Shown here one piece after another: positions 1-7,276 of a DNA stretch of 10,680 nucleotides. The first letter of the stretch is position 1. Each line of letters opens with the position of its first letter. The notes beneath the pieces were generated by a model, which worked only from the letters and a program-made list of their open reading frames with translations, did no database searches and was not told the origin of the DNA. This stretch comes from Clostridia bacterium. GTDB taxonomy: Bacteria; Bacillota; Clostridia; Oscillospirales; CAG-272. Position numbers and translations under genes: made by a program. The stretch covers positions 1 through 10,680 of the forward strand of contig JAFQNZ010000310.1 of assembly GCA_017395715.1 (NCBI GenBank). The letters run 5' to 3'.

Positions 1-2
1 CC

Positions 3-31
3 CCGTGAATTATGTTGCGTTAACTTCACGG
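3..31. repeat. Imperfect palindrome upstream of the hydrolase promoter
   Basis: Seven-base inverted arms CCGTGAA (3-9) and TTCACGG (25-31) enclose a 15-base spacer. The right arm ends 16 bases before the -35 box of the hydrolase promoter. This position would suit a regulator site. It could also be the end of an upstream terminator, but no T-run follows the right arm, which argues against that. The arms are short enough to arise by chance. Confidence 0.3.
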
Positions 32-47
32 CTCGCTCATTATGCAG

Positions 48-76
48 TTGCATACACACCAAGTTTGTGCTATAAT
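48..76 (+). promoter_or_regulatory. Vegetative (sigma-A type) promoter of the SGNH hydrolase
   Basis: The -35 box TTGCAT (48-53) is separated by exactly 17 bases from a perfect -10 box TATAAT (71-76). A TG at 68-69 makes it an extended -10. Transcription should begin near position 83, leaving a leader of about 27 bases before the ATG at 110. This placement rules out the in-frame GTG at position 5 as the start codon, because it lies upstream of the promoter. Confidence 0.85.
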
Positions 77-96
77 AAAGGCAAACTTACACGATC

Positions 97-103
97 GAGG
101 AAA
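97..103 (+). promoter_or_regulatory. Ribosome binding site of the hydrolase
   Basis: GAGGAAA sits upstream of the ATG at 110, with nine bases between its GAGG core and the start codon. It supports the choice of 110 as start, because no comparable site precedes the in-frame GTG at 5. Confidence 0.7.
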
Positions 104-109
104 CGCTCT

Positions 110-1150
110 ATGAAAAACATTGCAGAAATTGATAAAAATTTTGATATCCCCCTAACAGTCAACAAACATAACATTCAATTTCACAATTCCCTTTCCGCAC
201 CGTTTGAGGTTTACGGACTGCTCTATGAAAACGGACACTTCAGAAGAATGCCCGAAGTTTTTTCACAGCCGGTCAGCCGTAACGTCCATAACTTAAGCAG
301 AAATACCGCAGGCGGAAGACTCCGTTTCCGTACTGATTCCTCCTGCGTGGTGATTCACGCCAAAATGCCGCATATCGGCAAAATGTCGCACTTTGCGCTT
401 TGCGGCTCAGCAGGTTTTGATCTGTATATCAACAACGAATACCGCGCCTCCTGTCTCCCGCCCTTTTCCATCACCGACGGTTATCAAGGCGTTATGGAGT
501 TAGGTTCTCGCCAAATGCGGGAGATCACGCTTCATTTCCCGTTGTACAGCGATGTAACCGAGCTTTACATCGGTCTTGACGACACCGCCGCCCTTGAAGC
601 GCCCACACCCTACCAAGCCAAAAAGAAGATGGTCTTTTACGGCTCTTCCATCACACAGGGCGGATGCGCCTCCCGTCCGGGAACGGCTTACCCCACGCTG
701 GTTGCTCGCCACTTTGACAGCGACTTTATCAACTTAGGCTTTACAGGTAATGCTAAAGGCGAGCCTGCCATGGCGGAATATATCAAGACACTGCCCATGT
801 CGGTATTTATCTATGATTACGACCACAACGCACCGAGTGTGGAACATCTCGAAAATACGCATGAGAATATGTTCAAAATCATCCGCGAAGCCAACCCCAA
901 CTTGCCGATCGTCATGCTTTCCCGTCCCCGGTATTTCCCCACCGAAGAAGAAAAAGAACGCCTTGCCATCATCCGCCAAACCTATGAAAATGCTTTGGCA
1001 AACGGGGACAAAAACGTGTACTTCATTGACGGAAAGACACTCATGCAGTTCTGCCAAAACGAAGGCACGGTGGACGGCTGCCACCCCACCGACCTCGGCT
1101 TTTACTCTATGGCACAAACCTTGATCGGTCTTTTGGAAACAATTCTGTAA
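110..1150 (+). CDS. SGNH/GDSL-type hydrolase with an N-terminal GxDLY domain; substrate unknown
   Basis: A 346-residue, probably cytoplasmic esterase-like enzyme; I see no signal peptide or membrane segment. Two parts can be recognised. The N-terminal half is beta-rich and carries a G-F-D-L-Y motif at about residues 102-106, the hallmark of the GxDLY domain. The C-terminal half is an SGNH hydrolase fold. Its block I is GSSITQG at 178-184 with Ser180 as likely nucleophile. Block II is GFTGNA with Asn214. A DYDHN segment (236-240) stands where the classical GxND block would be. The catalytic Asp322 and His325 lie in DGCHP. Members of this two-domain family are presumed to remove acyl groups, perhaps acetyl groups from carbohydrates, but that is inference. 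The start at 110 follows from the promoter and ribosome binding site. The gene stands alone, converges on gdhA, and shares a terminator with it. The fold assignment is firm; the substrate is open. Confidence 0.88.
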   Translation: MKNIAEIDKNFDIPLTVNKHNIQFHNSLSAPFEVYGLLYENGHFRRMPEVFSQPVSRNVHNLSRNTAGGRLRFRTDSSCVVIHAKMPHIGKMSHFALCGSAGFDLYINNEYRASCLPPFSITDGYQGVMELGSRQMREITLHFPLYSDVTELYIGLDDTAALEAPTPYQAKKKMVFYGSSITQGGCASRPGTAYPTLVARHFDSDFINLGFTGNAKGEPAMAEYIKTLPMSVFIYDYDHNAPSVEHLENTHENMFKIIREANPNLPIVMLSRPRYFPTEEEKERLAIIRQTYENALANGDKNVYFIDGKTLMQFCQNEGTVDGCHPTDLGFYSMAQTLIGLLETIL

Positions 1151-1155
1151 AAAAT

Positions 1156-1190
1156 AAGACGGTGACCGAAGTCACCGTCTTTCATTTTAT
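1156..1190. terminator. Bidirectional intrinsic terminator between the hydrolase and gdhA
   Basis: A perfect 11-bp stem has its left arm at 1156-1166, a four-base loop at 1167-1170 and its right arm at 1171-1181. On the plus strand the loop is CGAA and a moderately T-rich tail follows. On the minus strand the hairpin reads C-UUCG-G at its tip, the extra-stable tetraloop with its preferred closing pair, and is followed by TTATTTTTT. It should therefore stop gdhA transcripts best and hydrolase transcripts as well. It begins 6 bases after the hydrolase stop codon and ends about 19 bases beyond the gdhA stop. Confidence 0.9.
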
Positions 1191-1199
1191 GTAGCTTGA

Positions 1200-2543
1200 T
1201 TAGCAAGCACCCTGTGCAAGCATAGCTTCCACAACTTTTTCAAAGCCTGCGATGTTAGCACCGGCAACAAGGTCGCCTTCCATACCGTACTTCTTGGCTG
1301 CTGCAACCGAGTTTGCAAAGATGTCTGCCATGATCTGCTTCAGCTTGGCATCCACTTCTTCGGCAGTCCAAGAGTAACGCATCGAGTTCTGGCTCATTTC
1401 AAGACCCGAAACCGCAACACCGCCCGCGTTAACAGCCTTGGAGGGCGCGATCACAAGACCGTTTTCCTTCATGTACTCAAAAGCATCGGCTGTGGTAGGC
1501 ATATTGGAAACTTCCACATAATACTTTACGCCATTGGCAACGATGTTCTTGGCATCGTCAATGCCAACCTCGTTCTGGGTAGCGCAAGGCATCACAATGT
1601 CAACCTTCTGTTCCCAAGGACGCTTGCCGGCAAAGAACTGAACACCGAACTTATCGGCATAATCCTGTACCTTGTCGCGACCGGAGGAGCGCATTTCGAG
1701 CATATAAGCGATCTTTTCTTCGGTGTTGATGCCGTCGGGATCGTAAACGTAACCGTCGGGACCCGAAATGGTAACAACCTTACCGCCAAGCTCAGTCACC
1801 TTCTTCACAGTACCCCAAGCCACGTTACCGAAGCCGGAAACCGCAAAGGTCTTGCCCTTGATGTCTTCGCCGAGATACTTCAGCATTTCAACGGTGTAGT
1901 AAACCGCACCGTAACCGGTTGCTTCGGGACGGATGAGAGAACCGCCGTATGCTCTGCCCTTACCGGTGAGAACGCCTTCGTAGCGGTTTACAAGTCTCTT
2001 GTACTGACCGAAGAGATAGCCCACTTCGCGTGCGCCAACGCCGATGTCACCGGCAGGAACGTCGGTATCGGGACCGATGTGACGGAAGAGCTCGGTCATA
2101 AAGCTCTGGCAGAATGCCATTACTTCGCGGTCGCTCTTGCCGCGGGGGTCAAAGTCGGAGCCACCCTTACCGCCGCCCATGGGAAGACCGGTGAGGGAGT
2201 TCTTAAAGGTCTGCTCAAAACCGAGGAACTTGAGAATGTTCTGGTTTACCGAAGGGTGGAAACGGAGACCGCCCTTGTAAGGACCGATCGCCGAGTTGAA
2301 CTGTACGCGGTAGCCACGGTTAACCTGAACCTGACCCTTATCATCCACCCACGGAACACGGAAAGTGATGATGCGTTCAGGCTCTACGATTCTTTCAAGG
2401 ATCGCTTCTCTTTCATACTTTGCCTCATTGGCTTCCACAACAGGGCGAAGCGATTCCAGCACTTCGTTGACTGCCTGCAAAAATTCAGGCTCATTCTTAT
2501 ATCTTTGTTCTACTTCTGTTTTGACTCTGTCAAGATAATTCAT
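1200..2543 (-). CDS. gdhA: Glutamate dehydrogenase, hexameric, probably NAD-dependent
   Basis: It interconverts glutamate with 2-oxoglutarate plus ammonium in the cytoplasm, linking nitrogen assimilation or amino-acid fermentation to central carbon. The protein has 447 residues, the usual length of small hexameric bacterial enzymes. Substrate-site residues are present: Lys90 in GPYKGGL, Lys114, the catalytic Lys126 in GGGKGG, and Asp166 in VPAGDIG. The Rossmann domain has GFGNVA at 237-242. Phe238, Pro262 and Asp263 match the residues known from the NAD-specific Clostridium symbiosum enzyme, and the acidic Asp263 should disfavour the NADP phosphate. Automated annotation would probably say NADP-specific. 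An in-frame TTG at 2555 gives four extra residues, but it lies within the ribosome binding region. GGAG at 2550-2553 sits six bases before ATG 2543, so 2543 is the start. The gene is transcribed alone, downstream of the polC terminator. Confidence 0.96.
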   Translation of the reverse strand: MNYLDRVKTEVEQRYKNEPEFLQAVNEVLESLRPVVEANEAKYEREAILERIVEPERIITFRVPWVDDKGQVQVNRGYRVQFNSAIGPYKGGLRFHPSVNQNILKFLGFEQTFKNSLTGLPMGGGKGGSDFDPRGKSDREVMAFCQSFMTELFRHIGPDTDVPAGDIGVGAREVGYLFGQYKRLVNRYEGVLTGKGRAYGGSLIRPEATGYGAVYYTVEMLKYLGEDIKGKTFAVSGFGNVAWGTVKKVTELGGKVVTISGPDGYVYDPDGINTEEKIAYMLEMRSSGRDKVQDYADKFGVQFFAGKRPWEQKVDIVMPCATQNEVGIDDAKNIVANGVKYYVEVSNMPTTADAFEYMKENGLVIAPSKAVNAGGVAVSGLEMSQNSMRYSWTAEEVDAKLKQIMADIFANSVAAAKKYGMEGDLVAGANIAGFEKVVEAMLAQGAC

Positions 2544-2558
2544 ATGTAACTCCAATCT

Positions 2559-2572
2559 GCCGCATACGCGGC
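2559..2572 (-). other. Small leader hairpin before the gdhA ribosome binding site
   Basis: GCCGC and GCGGC arms flank a four-base loop in the roughly 52-base gdhA leader. The 5-bp all-GC stem ends five bases before the GGAG ribosome binding site. It could stabilise the mRNA or affect ribosome access. It is too small to call a riboswitch, and I see no second structure competing with it. Confidence 0.35.
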
Positions 2573-2601
2573 TCTGTATTGTCTTATAAAAGATACGCTA
2601 T

Positions 2602-2630
2602 ATTATAGCACACCATAACCTCAATTGCAA
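2602..2630 (-). promoter_or_regulatory. Vegetative promoter of gdhA
   Basis: Read on the minus strand, the -35 box TTGCAA (2630-2625) is followed after 17 bases by a perfect TATAAT (2607-2602). A TG one base before it forms an extended -10. The start of transcription is expected near 2595, about 52 bases before the ATG at 2543. The 11 bases GTGCTATAATA are identical to those in the hydrolase promoter at 67-77. Confidence 0.85.
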
Positions 2631-2635
2631 GAGGA

Positions 2636-2681
2636 TTTTTTGTTTTTTTCACTATTTTTTTACATTTTTTCGCAGTTTTTT
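2636..2681 (-). promoter_or_regulatory. Phased A-tracts upstream of the gdhA promoter (UP-element-like, probably curved DNA)
   Basis: On the minus strand five runs of six or seven A lie directly upstream of the gdhA -35 box. On the plus strand they are T-runs at 2636-2641, 2643-2649, 2655-2661, 2665-2670 and 2676-2681. Their centres span 40 bases in four steps, averaging 10 bases, close to the helical repeat, so the DNA is expected to bend. The run nearest the -35 box is where the alpha-subunit C-terminal domain of RNA polymerase contacts UP elements. Strong activation of gdhA is inference. Confidence 0.55.
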
Positions 2682-2685
2682 CGAT

Positions 2686-2701
2686 GCAAACAAGCAAACA
2701 A
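2686..2701. repeat. Two tandem copies of GCAAACAA
   Basis: An eight-base unit is repeated exactly twice in the AT-rich spacer between the polC terminator and the gdhA A-tracts. It is short and may be slippage noise. I know of no protein that it matches. Confidence 0.3.
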
Positions 2702-2719
2702 GAAAAAATTTCAAGAAAA

Positions 2720-2744
2720 ACACCCTCGCAAAACGCGAGGGTGT
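2720..2744 (-). terminator. Intrinsic terminator of the dxr-rseP-ispG-polC operon
   Basis: A perfect 10-bp stem (2720-2729 with 2735-2744) closes a five-base loop and starts 10 bases after the polC stop codon. On the minus strand it is followed at once by five T, then CTTG, three A and six more T. No T-run follows on the plus strand, so it acts in one direction. It separates polC from the independently transcribed gdhA. Confidence 0.92.
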
Positions 2745-2754
2745 CTTACAAAAA

Positions 2755-5700
2755 TCAAAAGAGCGAGATCTGATTGGTGGCATTTAAGCCGTCCAGCACA
2801 CCGTTCTGACGGAGAAGCTCCATCAAGGTCTTCGAAAGACCCGCCTTCACGCGCAGATCTTCTTGGCAAAACACCGTGCCGCTGTCTCTGGCTTCCACGA
2901 TCTTCTCTGCCGCCGTTTCGCCAAGGCCTGGCAAAGCGGAAAACGGAATGCGGATTTTGCCGTTTTCAGGCAAGAATGCAAACGCCGCCGATTTTTCGTA
3001 GCTTACGGGCAAGAACTGCACACCGCGGCAAAGCGCCTCGTTGGCAAGCAGCAGGGTCGAAACGGTTTCTGCGTCCTTGGCAGTGACGTCTTTTTTATCC
3101 CGTTCGTTGATCTCATTGATCACGTTTTTGATATAACTGCGACCTTTTAAAACAGCCACCGCGTCAAATCCGCCGGGAGCAACCGAGAAGTATGCGGCAT
3201 AAAACTCAAGCGGTTTGTAGATCTTGAACCAAGCAAGGCGGATCGCCGCCATGTCATACGCCACGGCGTGCGCTTTCGGGAACATGTACTTGATCTTTTT
3301 GCAGGAGGCAATATACCAATCGGGTACGTTGTGCGCGCGCATTTCAGCCTCCTGTTCAGGGGAAAGCCCCTTGCCCTTTCGCACGCTTTCCATGATCTTA
3401 AAGGCAAGCGCATTGTCAAGTCCGTAACGGATCAGCGCCAGCATGATGTCGTCACGCGTACCGATAACCTCGGAAATCGTGCAAGTGCCGTCTTTGATCA
3501 GATCCTGCGCGTTGCCAAGCCACACGTCGGTACCGTGCGAAAGACCCGAGATCTGCACAAGGTCGGCAAAGCTTTTCGGCTGTGCATCCACAAGCATCTG
3601 CTGTACGAATTTGGTACCAAGCTCAGGGAGCGCGTAAGTACCCACGGGGCACATGATCTCCTCAGGCGTTACGCCAAGCGGCTCGGTGGAGGTGAGAAGC
3701 TCATAGACCTTGGGGTCATTCATCGGCACATCCATCACAGACATACCGCTGTATTTTTCAAGCCATTTGTATTTGGTCGGCACATCGTGTCCCAGCTCGT
3801 CAAGCTTCAGAATGGTATCGTGCAGATAGGTGAACGCAAAGTGCGTGGTCACGATGGAAGAATCCGCCTTGTCAGCTGGATGCTGTACAGGTGTAAAGTC
3901 ATACACCTCGTATTCACGCGGCACAACGATAATACCGCCGGGATGCTGACCGGTGGTTTTTTTCGTACCCACACAGCCGTTGACAAGTCGCGAAACTTCA
4001 GCCTTGTTGACCGTAATGTGCTTTTCGTCAAGGTACTTCATCACGTAGCCGTAAGCGGTTTTAGACGCCAGCGAGCCGATCGTACCCGCCTTGAACACGT
4101 TTTCACTGCCGAAGAGATCTTCGGTGTACTTATGCACCTTGCCCTGCACTTCACCCGAAAAGTTCAGGTCAATATCGGGCGATTTGTCGCCGTAGAAGCC
4201 AAGGAAGGTTTCAAAGGGGATATCGTGCCCGTCCTGTGCCATCTTAATACCGCAATGCGGACAGTTTTTGTCGGGCATATCAAAGCCCGAGCCAACCGAG
4301 CCGCCCTCAATAAACTCGTTATAGCGGCATTTGGTGCAGCGGTAATGCGGCGGCAGAGGGTTTACCTCCGAAATACCCGCCATGGTAGCAACAAAGGATG
4401 AGCCAACCGAGCCTCGCGAGCCAACGAGATAGCCCTGCGATTCGGAATACCACACAAGCTTCTGTGCAATCATGTACAGCACCGCAAAGCCGTTTTGAAT
4501 GATCGATTTCAGTTCCTTTTCAAGGCGTTTTTCGACCTGCGGCGGCAGCTCGTCGCCGTACATATCGTGTGCGCGCTTCCAGCACATCGCTTGCAGGTCC
4601 TCTTCCGCACCTTCCATTTTCGGGGTGTAGGTACCCTTCGGAATCGGGCGCACCTCGCCGATCATATCGGCAATTTTGCGGGTGTTGGTGACCACCACCT
4701 CGTAAGCCTTTTCTTCACCAAGATAAGCAAATTCGTCAAGCATCTCGCGCGTGGTGCGAAGATACAAGCCCACATCGCGGTCGCCGTCGGCAAACTTCAT
4801 GCCCTTGAGCAGAATCTTGCGGTAAATTTCATCCTCTTTGTTTAAGAAATGCGCGTCACAAGTGGCACACACGGGGATGCCAAGTTCCTCACCAAGCGCC
4901 ACAATACGGCGGTTGAGGTCACGAAGTCCCTCATCATCCTTCACTGTGCCGTCGGCAAGCAAGAAGCGGTTGTTGCAAAGCGGCTGAATCTCGAGATAAT
5001 CGTAATAGGAAGCAATCTCCTTGATCTCGTTTTCGGGCTTGCCCGAAAGAATCGCCTTGAAAAGCTCGCCTGCCTCGCAAGCAGAGCCGATGATGAGACC
5101 ATCGCGATGCTGGTCAAGAAGACTCTTCGGAATACGCGGCTGACGGTGATAATAGGAAAGATAGCTTTCCGAAATCAATTTATAAAGGTTTTTAAGCCCC
5201 ACGCTGTCCTTCACCAAAATGATCATGTGGTAAGGGCGAAGCTTCAAGGGGTTGGCTTTGTCGCTCATCGAAGCGTTCATTTCACTGAGTGTACCGATGC
5301 CCTCCTGACGGAGCTTTTCCACCATCTTGAAGAAGATGCGGGCAAGCACCTCGGCATCATCACAAGCTCTGTGATGATTGAAGTCACCGAGTTCAAAATA
5401 CTCGGCAAGGATATTCAGCTTGTGCTTTTTCAGTTCGGGGTTGACATGGCGTGAGAGCGCCACTGTATCAAGATAGGCATTTTCAAACGGAATCTTGAAC
5501 TGATCGCAAGCGGTGCGGATAAAGCCGGTATCAAACGAAGCGTTATGAGCAATCAAGAGTCTGTCGCCCGCAAAATCGAGGAACGCACGGACCGCCTCCT
5601 CTTGCGAGGGCGCGCCTTTAACCATGTCATCGGTGATGCCCGTCAGCTCGGTGATGTTTTCGGGAATGTGGCATTCGGGGTCAACAAAAGTGTTGAATAC

Positions 5701-7254
5701 GTCCAAGACCTTATCGCCCTTGATCTTGACCGCACCGATTTCGGTGATCTTGCAGGAAAGCGGCGAAAGACCGGTGGTTTCCAGGTCAAAAACGATAAAT
5801 TCGTCTTTTTCAAAGTCATAGTCTTTTTCACCGAATACAGCGCGATCGGTGTCATCCACATAGTATGCCTCCATGCCGTACAGCACCTTCGTGCCGATCT
5901 TTTCGGCAGTATCCATAATGATCGGATACGACTGCACATTGCCGTGATCGGTCACGGCAATGGCATCCCATCCCCAGCGTTTGGCAGTTTCCGCCGCAAT
6001 TTCGGGGAAGATCAAGGCATCCATTGCCGACATATTGGTATGTAAGTGAAGCTCCACGCGCTTCACAGGCTCGTCGTCGGTACGAAGGATCTTTTTCACA
6101 GGCGCAATGGCAGTTGCCTGCACGAAAAGATCGCCTGTCGTGGTAGAAGTGCCCGTGATCTTGTCGCCGTCGCGCTGAAAACTTTTGATCTTTTCCAGCT
6201 TCACGCTGCCTTTTACCATAAGCGAAAGGCTGTAAAGCGTCACCACGTCCTGAATGCCGCGTTTGATGGTACGGCCGCTTTTTTTGATCGTTTTGATGAT
6301 TGGCGCGGCAACGTCGGTATCCAGCGTCAGTTTGACGTTGATCGAGCTTTTGTTGTCGGTAATACCGATCACAAGCGTGGTTTTGTCGCCCTGTCTTGTG
6401 GGGCGCTCTTCAAAGGAGTTGATCTCGCCGATCACGTACACACCGCGCATTTCTCCGTTTATCTTGTCAAGCGGCAAAAACGCATCAGGCGTAAAAGGAT
6501 CGCCGTACAGCATATCTTCAACGGTGGTATCAAAGGTCATAAAGCCAACCGAAACACGGCCGTCCTCTCCGATTTCGGCATAGCTGTCCTTGCCCTCTGT
6601 CTTTTCCTCTTCTTGCTGATAAAGTGAGGTCACAAGGGTAGGTTTTTCGGCCTCAAGCGCTTCCTCTTTGGCTTTTTGTTCTTCTTTTTCTTTCTCTACG
6701 CGTGCCACACTGTCGAAATACATCTTTTCAAGCTCGCGCTTGTTGGCGGCAGCAAAGGCATCGTAGCTGTCTTGGTCCTCTACCGTTGCCACAATGCGAA
6801 CGGTTTTCTGAAGAGAAAACTCACTGTCAATGATGCGCTCCAAGAGTTTATCCGTCTCCGCGCGGCAAAGGAGTGAGAGCGCACCGCTCGAAAAGCCGAT
6901 GGCAACCACGATCTCGCCGCCCTCTTCACTCAGCGAGTAGTTTTCAAAAAAGCCTCTTGATACAATACCCACGCGATACGCTTCATATATCACCTCTTGC
7001 ATATACGAAAGCGTGAACAGCTCTTTCGGGTATTTGGGAAACAGGCGCACCGAGTTTAGCTGATACGCCTTGGCAATATCGGCTTCGATGGCGTATAACA
7101 GATCCTTTTTGACGATCGCATCAAAATGCACGTCCACCTCGATCATGCGCCGCTCCACATCCGAGCGCCATGTAAAATCGGAAAGCCCCGAGAGAAGGCG
7201 GAGTGCCTCTCCCGTGGGCGTATATTTTTTGAATTTATCTAAGAACAGCGCCAT
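2755..7254 (-). CDS. polC: DNA polymerase III, PolC-type alpha subunit with proofreading exonuclease
   Basis: The replicative DNA polymerase of low-GC Gram-positive bacteria, acting at the fork with the sliding clamp and loader. It has 1,499 residues, slightly longer than the roughly 1,440 usual for the family. The domains run as follows. An N-terminal domain covers about 1-170. A Lys/Glu-rich linker, probably coiled coil, covers about 171-225. An OB fold covers about 268-350. A PHP domain starts at HLHTNMS (403-409) and is split by a DEDDh exonuclease at about 485-645, with Asp490, Glu492, Asp575, His628 and Asp633. The polymerase core has a Cys4 zinc site (973, 976, 998, 1001), palm aspartates 1027 and 1029 in PDIDLNFSG, and Asp1152 in KLDELGHD. 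A helix-hairpin-helix lies at about 1438-1456, and the C-terminus QISLF is a clamp-binding motif. GAGAGG six bases before the ATG fixes the start. It is the last gene of the operon, 22 bases after ispG. All catalytic residues are intact. Confidence 0.98.
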   Translation of the reverse strand: MALFLDKFKKYTPTGEALRLLSGLSDFTWRSDVERRMIEVDVHFDAIVKKDLLYAIEADIAKAYQLNSVRLFPKYPKELFTLSYMQEVIYEAYRVGIVSRGFFENYSLSEEGGEIVVAIGFSSGALSLLCRAETDKLLERIIDSEFSLQKTVRIVATVEDQDSYDAFAAANKRELEKMYFDSVARVEKEKEEQKAKEEALEAEKPTLVTSLYQQEEEKTEGKDSYAEIGEDGRVSVGFMTFDTTVEDMLYGDPFTPDAFLPLDKINGEMRGVYVIGEINSFEERPTRQGDKTTLVIGITDNKSSINVKLTLDTDVAAPIIKTIKKSGRTIKRGIQDVVTLYSLSLMVKGSVKLEKIKSFQRDGDKITGTSTTTGDLFVQATAIAPVKKILRTDDEPVKRVELHLHTNMSAMDALIFPEIAAETAKRWGWDAIAVTDHGNVQSYPIIMDTAEKIGTKVLYGMEAYYVDDTDRAVFGEKDYDFEKDEFIVFDLETTGLSPLSCKITEIGAVKIKGDKVLDVFNTFVDPECHIPENITELTGITDDMVKGAPSQEEAVRAFLDFAGDRLLIAHNASFDTGFIRTACDQFKIPFENAYLDTVALSRHVNPELKKHKLNILAEYFELGDFNHHRACDDAEVLARIFFKMVEKLRQEGIGTLSEMNASMSDKANPLKLRPYHMIILVKDSVGLKNLYKLISESYLSYYHRQPRIPKSLLDQHRDGLIIGSACEAGELFKAILSGKPENEIKEIASYYDYLEIQPLCNNRFLLADGTVKDDEGLRDLNRRIVALGEELGIPVCATCDAHFLNKEDEIYRKILLKGMKFADGDRDVGLYLRTTREMLDEFAYLGEEKAYEVVVTNTRKIADMIGEVRPIPKGTYTPKMEGAEEDLQAMCWKRAHDMYGDELPPQVEKRLEKELKSIIQNGFAVLYMIAQKLVWYSESQGYLVGSRGSVGSSFVATMAGISEVNPLPPHYRCTKCRYNEFIEGGSVGSGFDMPDKNCPHCGIKMAQDGHDIPFETFLGFYGDKSPDIDLNFSGEVQGKVHKYTEDLFGSENVFKAGTIGSLASKTAYGYVMKYLDEKHITVNKAEVSRLVNGCVGTKKTTGQHPGGIIVVPREYEVYDFTPVQHPADKADSSIVTTHFAFTYLHDTILKLDELGHDVPTKYKWLEKYSGMSVMDVPMNDPKVYELLTSTEPLGVTPEEIMCPVGTYALPELGTKFVQQMLVDAQPKSFADLVQISGLSHGTDVWLGNAQDLIKDGTCTISEVIGTRDDIMLALIRYGLDNALAFKIMESVRKGKGLSPEQEAEMRAHNVPDWYIASCKKIKYMFPKAHAVAYDMAAIRLAWFKIYKPLEFYAAYFSVAPGGFDAVAVLKGRSYIKNVINEINERDKKDVTAKDAETVSTLLLANEALCRGVQFLPVSYEKSAAFAFLPENGKIRIPFSALPGLGETAAEKIVEARDSGTVFCQEDLRVKAGLSKTLMELLRQNGVLDGLNATNQISLF

Positions 7255-7276
7255 GCTTGTCCTCTCTTTCCTATCT

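Noticed and set aside
5..109. N-terminal extension of the hydrolase from the GTG at position 5
   Set aside because: The extra 35 codons span the promoter boxes and lie upstream of the expected transcription start. The residues look random and the ribosome binding site supports ATG 110.
1194..1208. A 5-bp hairpin over the gdhA stop codon
   Set aside because: It is too short, has no T-run, and the much stronger terminator just beyond it explains the 3' end.
2079..2549. A 156-codon open frame opposite the start of gdhA
   Set aside because: It is antisense to highly conserved GdhA sequence, with no recognisable protein family.
2559..2595. A possible riboswitch in the gdhA leader
   Set aside because: The leader is only about 52 bases with a single 5-bp stem, too small for any known riboswitch class and without an alternative pairing.
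2625..3086. A plus-strand open frame running from the gdhA promoter region into the 3' end of polC
   Set aside because: It crosses the A-tracts and the polC terminator, starts with a low-complexity Phe-rich stretch produced by T-runs, and has no family resemblance.
3268..4401. A 377-codon open frame on the plus strand opposite polC
   Set aside because: It is fully antisense to the conserved palm and zinc-site region of polC. The translation is rich in Arg, His and Val with no recognisable domain. It is explained by the codon bias of polC.
4849..6627. Several plus-strand open frames of 166 to 201 codons opposite polC
   Set aside because: They lie entirely within the PHP, exonuclease, OB and N-terminal coding region on the other strand, show no domain signature, and follow from polC codon use.
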